DNA of 64,000 bases from Sipunculus nudus (taxonomy: Eukaryota > Annelida > Sipuncula > Golfingiida > Sipunculidae). This document shows, in pieces, positions 60,801 to 64,000 of the stretch. Where the stretch lies: contig CM049306.1 in the NCBI GenBank assembly GCA_026874595.1, positions 10,685,019-10,749,018 on the forward strand, read 5' to 3'. The first letter of the stretch is position 1. Each line of letters begins with the position of its first letter. A program made the translations under genes and the position numbers. The notes under the pieces are model-generated. The model ran no database searches, was not told the origin of the DNA, and saw only the letters and a program-made list of their open reading frames with translations.

Positions 60801-63800
60801 TTGCAGATATCAAAACTCATATCTCGGGAACCGTTTGACTGATTAGGCTTAAATTTTTTATGTGTATAGATATCACGTAGCTCTTCATCATAGGCAAAAC
60901 TGGTGGCGCCACCTGCAACCACTTATGCACAGCGTCCATCTGTTCATCTGCCTTGGGATAAAATCACTCATATCTCAGAAGTGGTTTGACTTATCCACCT
61001 GAAATTTTTCAGGTTTATACATCCTGGACAGCTTTCTCGATTTCATGAATGATGGCGCCACCTATATTCACATTTAGTCTGCAGACATCCAAGCTCGTAT
61101 CTCGGTGATTGTTTGACCGATTGAGCCAAAATTTTGCTTGTGTATTGATCTCACGTAGCTCGTCATCATAGGCAAAACTGGTGGCGCCACCTGCAACCAT
61201 TTTTGCACAGGGTCCATCTGTTCATCTGCCTTGGGATAAAATCACTCATATCTCAGAAGTGGTTTGACTTATCCACCTGAAATTTTTCAGGTTTATACAT
61301 CCTGGACAGCTTTCTCGATTTTATGACAGATGGTGCCACCTATATTCACATTTAGTCTGCAGACATCCAAGCTCGTATCTCGGTGACTGTTTGACCGATT
61401 GAGCCAAAATTTTGCTTGTGTATAGATCTCACGTAGCTCTTCATCATAAACAAAAGTGGTGGCACCACCTGCAACCATTTTCCACAGCGTCCATCTGTTC
61501 ATCTGCCTTGGGATAAAATCACTCATATCTCAGCAGTGGTCTGACTTTTCCACCTGAAATTTTGCAGGTTTATACATCCTGGACAGCTCTCTTGATTTTA
61601 TGACAGGTTGCACCACCTACATTCAGGTTTACTTTGCAGATATCCAAACTCATATCTCGGGAATTGTTTGACTGATTTGGCCAAAATTTTGCATATGTAT
61701 AGATCTCACATAGCTCTTCATCATAGCCAAAACTGGTGGCGCCATCTGCAACCACTTATGCACAGTGTCCATCTGTTCATCTGCCTTGGGATAAAATCAC
61801 TCATGTCTCAAAAGTGGTTTGACTTATCCACCTGAAATTTTTCAGGTTTATACATCCTGGACAGCTTTCTCGATTTTATGACAGATGGCGCCACCTATAT
61901 TCACATTTAGTCTGCAGACATCCAAGCTCATATCTCGGTGACTGTTTGACTGATTGAGCCAAAATTTTGCATGTGTATAGATCTCACGTAGCTCGTCATC
62001 ATAGGCAAAACTGGTGGCGCCACCTGCAACCATTTTTGCACAGGGTCCATCTGTTCATCTGCCTTGGGATAAAATCACTCATATCTCAGCAGTGGTTTGA
62101 CTTATCAACTTGAAATTTTGCAGGTTTATAAATCCTGGATAGCTTTTTCGATTTTATGACAGGTGGCACGACCTACATTCACGTTTACTCTGCAGACATC
62201 CAAGCTCATATCTCGGGAACCTTTTGACCGATTTGGCCAAAATTTTGCATGTGTATAGATCTCACATAGCTCGTCATCATAGGCAATACTGGTGGCGCCA
62301 CCTGCAACCATTTTTGCACAGGGTCCATCTGTTCATCTGCCTTGGGATAAAATCACTCATATCTCAGCAGTGGTTTGACTTATCAACTTGAAATTTTGCA
62401 GGTTTATAAATCCTGGATAGCTTTTTCGATTTTATGACAGGTGGCACGACCTACATTCACGTTTACTCTGCAGACATCCAAGCTCATATCTCGGGAACCT
62501 TTTGACCGATTTGGCCAAAATTTTGCATGTGTATAGATCTCACATAGCTCGTCATCATAGGCAATACTGGTGGCGCCACCTGCAACCATTTTCGCACAGC
62601 ATCCATTTGTTCATCTGCCTTGGGATAAAATCACTCATATCTCAACAGTGGTTTGACTTATCAACCTGAAATTTTGCAGGTTTATAAATCCTGGATAGCT
62701 TTTTCGATTTTATGACAGGTGGCACAACCTACATTCACATTTACTCTGCAGACATCCAAGCTCATATCTCGGGAACCATTTGACCAATTTGGCAAAACTT
62801 TTGCATGTGTATAGATCTCACATAGCAATTCATCATAGGCAAAACTGGTGCCACCTGCAACCATTTATGCACAGCGTCCATCTGTTCATCTGCCTTTGGA
62901 TAAAATCACTCATATATCAGCAGTGGTTTGACTTTTCCACCTGAAATTTGCAGGTTTATAAATCCTGGACAGGTTTCTCGATTTTATGACAGGTGGCACG
63001 ACCTACATTCACATTTACTCTGCAGACATCCAAGCTCATATCTCGTGAACTGTTTAACCAATTTCGCAAAAATTTTGCATGTGTATAGATCTCACATAGC
63101 TCGTCATCATAGGCAATACTGGTGGCGCCACCTGCAACCATTTTTGCACAGGGTCCATCTAGTCATCTGCCTTGGAATAAAATCACTCATATCTCAGCAG
63201 TGGTCTGACTTATCAACTTGAAATTTTGCAGGTTTATAAATCCTGGACAGCTTTCTCAATTTTATGACAGGCGGCATGACCTACATTCACGTTTACTCTG
63301 CAGACATCCAAGCTCATATCTCGGGAACCTTTTGACTGATTTGGCCAAAATTTTGCATGTCTATAGATCTCACATAGCTGGTCATCTTAGGCATACCTGG
63401 ATACCTGGTGGAGCCACCTGCAACCACTTATGCACAGCGTCCATCTGTTCATCTGCCATAGGTAAAATCACTCATATCTCAGCAGTGGTCTGACTTATCA
63501 ACCTGAAATTTTGCAGGTTGATACATCCTAGACAGCTTTCTTGATTTTATGACAGGTGGCATGACCTACATTCACATTTACACTGCAGACATCCAAGCTC
63601 ATATCTTGGGAACCATTTGACCGATTTGGTAAAAATTTTGCATGTGTATAGATCTCACATAGCTCGTCATCATAGGCAAAACTGGTGGCGCCACCTGCAA
63701 CCATTTTTGCACAGGGTCCATCTGTTCATCTGCCTTGGGATAAAATCACTCATATCTCAGAAGTGGTTTGACTTTTCCACCTGAAATTTTGCAGATTTGT

Positions 63801-64000
63801 ACATCCTGGACAGCTCTCTTGATTTTATGACAGGTGGCACGACCTACATTCACGTTTACTTTGCAGATATCCAAACTCATATCTCGGGAACCATTTGACC
63901 AATTTGGCCAAAATTTTGCATGTGTATAGATCTCTCATAGTTCTTCATCATAGGCAAAACTGGTGGCGCCACCTGCAACCACTTATGCACAGCGTCCATC
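51830..64000 (+). repeat. 5,287-bp higher-order repeat, 2.3 copies
   Basis: The block 51830-57116 repeats at 57117-62403 and begins again at 62404. Many landmarks are exactly 5,287 bp apart (52354/57641/62928, 53172/58459, 55450/60737, 56561/61848). 5,287 bp equals 19 monomers. Differences between copies are rare single bases, for example in the third copy near 63047 and 63160. Confidence 0.93.
52108..55449 (+). repeat. 1,671-bp higher-order repeat, two copies
   Basis: Six monomers at 52108-53778 repeat at 53779-55449. Markers such as the GATACCTGGTGGAGCCACC insertion near 52826 and 54497 are 1,671 bp apart. A C-to-A change near 55353 removes one ATG in the second copy. Confidence 0.9.

Larger units (their letters stand above)
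48676..64000 (+). mobile_element. Family A element, copy 2 (giant array, open right end)
   Basis: Starts AAGCAAACCTGTGAGCTTAT and follows copy 1 (26119-28303) through the same body landmarks: ACTGTCCAGCCAAATTGTCC near 48896, GGTGGCGCCACCTACATTGA near 49130, the GTCTAGAC cluster, and the pre-array segment from 49605. It then enters the dimeric array at about 49.8 kb. The array does not end inside the window, so the element's 3' end is not seen. No protein is encoded. Confidence 0.8.
49800..64000 (+). repeat. Family A satellite, about 51 units of 275-278 bp
   Basis: The unit is a dimer of related halves of about 127-130 and 148-150 bp. Both contain CATATCTCRG, GTTTGAC or a variant, AAATTTTGCA, a TATA-ATC block and a GGTGGCRCSACC site followed by TRCA. 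The unit step is 275, 277 or 278 bp. Repeated short frames on both strands (for example minus-strand MVAGGATSFAYDEELCEIYT) recur once per unit but drift in frame, are broken by ordinary substitutions and carry no domain. I treat them as non-coding. The array continues past position 64000. Confidence 0.95.

Noticed and set aside
49896-63493. Dozens of similar short proteins (MVAGGATSFAYDEELCEIYT type, minus strand; MTFPPEICRFINPGQ and MKFCRFINPGQ types, plus strand) as a gene family
   Set aside because: They recur once per satellite unit, occur on both strands over the same DNA, lose start codons by single changes, and have no domain, introns or promoter. They are by-products of the repeat.
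49800-64000. CRISPR-like repeat array
   Set aside because: Units are 278 bp, contiguous, without unique spacers, in a eukaryotic context.

Overview
The window is eukaryotic, repeat-dominated and AT-rich, and contains no operons, ribosome binding sites or bacterial genes. LINE fragments, a Ty3/Gypsy LTR element, tRNA-derived SINEs, a hAT-like and a Tc1/mariner-like MITE, and Helentron/HINE-like elements with GTCC or GTCT cores point to an invertebrate animal. A mollusc, perhaps a bivalve, fits best. That is inference from repeat style; no diagnostic gene is present.

Layout. 1-4.4 kb: AT-rich unique DNA with small repeats. 4.4-8.9 kb: a fragment of a long repeat family (family A below), then arrays with 153-bp and 57-bp periods and a 290-bp duplication. 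8.9-14.3 kb: a LINE endonuclease remnant, one convincing unrecognised exon at 11058-11247, and a 116-bp minisatellite that starts inside the end of that exon. 14.35-17.1 kb: purine-rich satellite carrying an 859-bp hAT-like element with a SINE inside it. 18.5-24.2 kb: CAT/CAC/ATT trinucleotide satellite, two tRNA-like SINEs, a reversed family C array and the C-terminal end of a LINE. 25.76-33.2 kb: nested elements. Family B (about 340-bp units) is interrupted by a family A element and by a GCCCCC-hairpin element, and is followed by forward family C. 33.4-39 kb: mostly unique, probably intronic, with candidate small exons and the clearer exon 38649-38730. 40.1-44.8 kb: a deleted minus-strand Gypsy element with both LTRs, primer site and polypurine tract, invaded by a plus-strand L1/Tx1-like LINE. 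48.7-64 kb: a second family A copy whose terminal array has grown to about 51 monomers of about 278 bp with nested higher-order periods of 552, 1,671 and 5,287 bp. It runs off the right edge.

The main theme is mobile elements that carry or become satellite DNA. Families A, B and C share a palindrome, GGTGGCGCCACC, and A and C share a longer block around it. Almost all open frames in the arrays are by-products of repeat periodicity. Supported coding material is limited to exons of one or more unrecognised plus-strand genes and to decayed transposon proteins. No intact protein-coding gene, rRNA, functional tRNA or CRISPR array was found.
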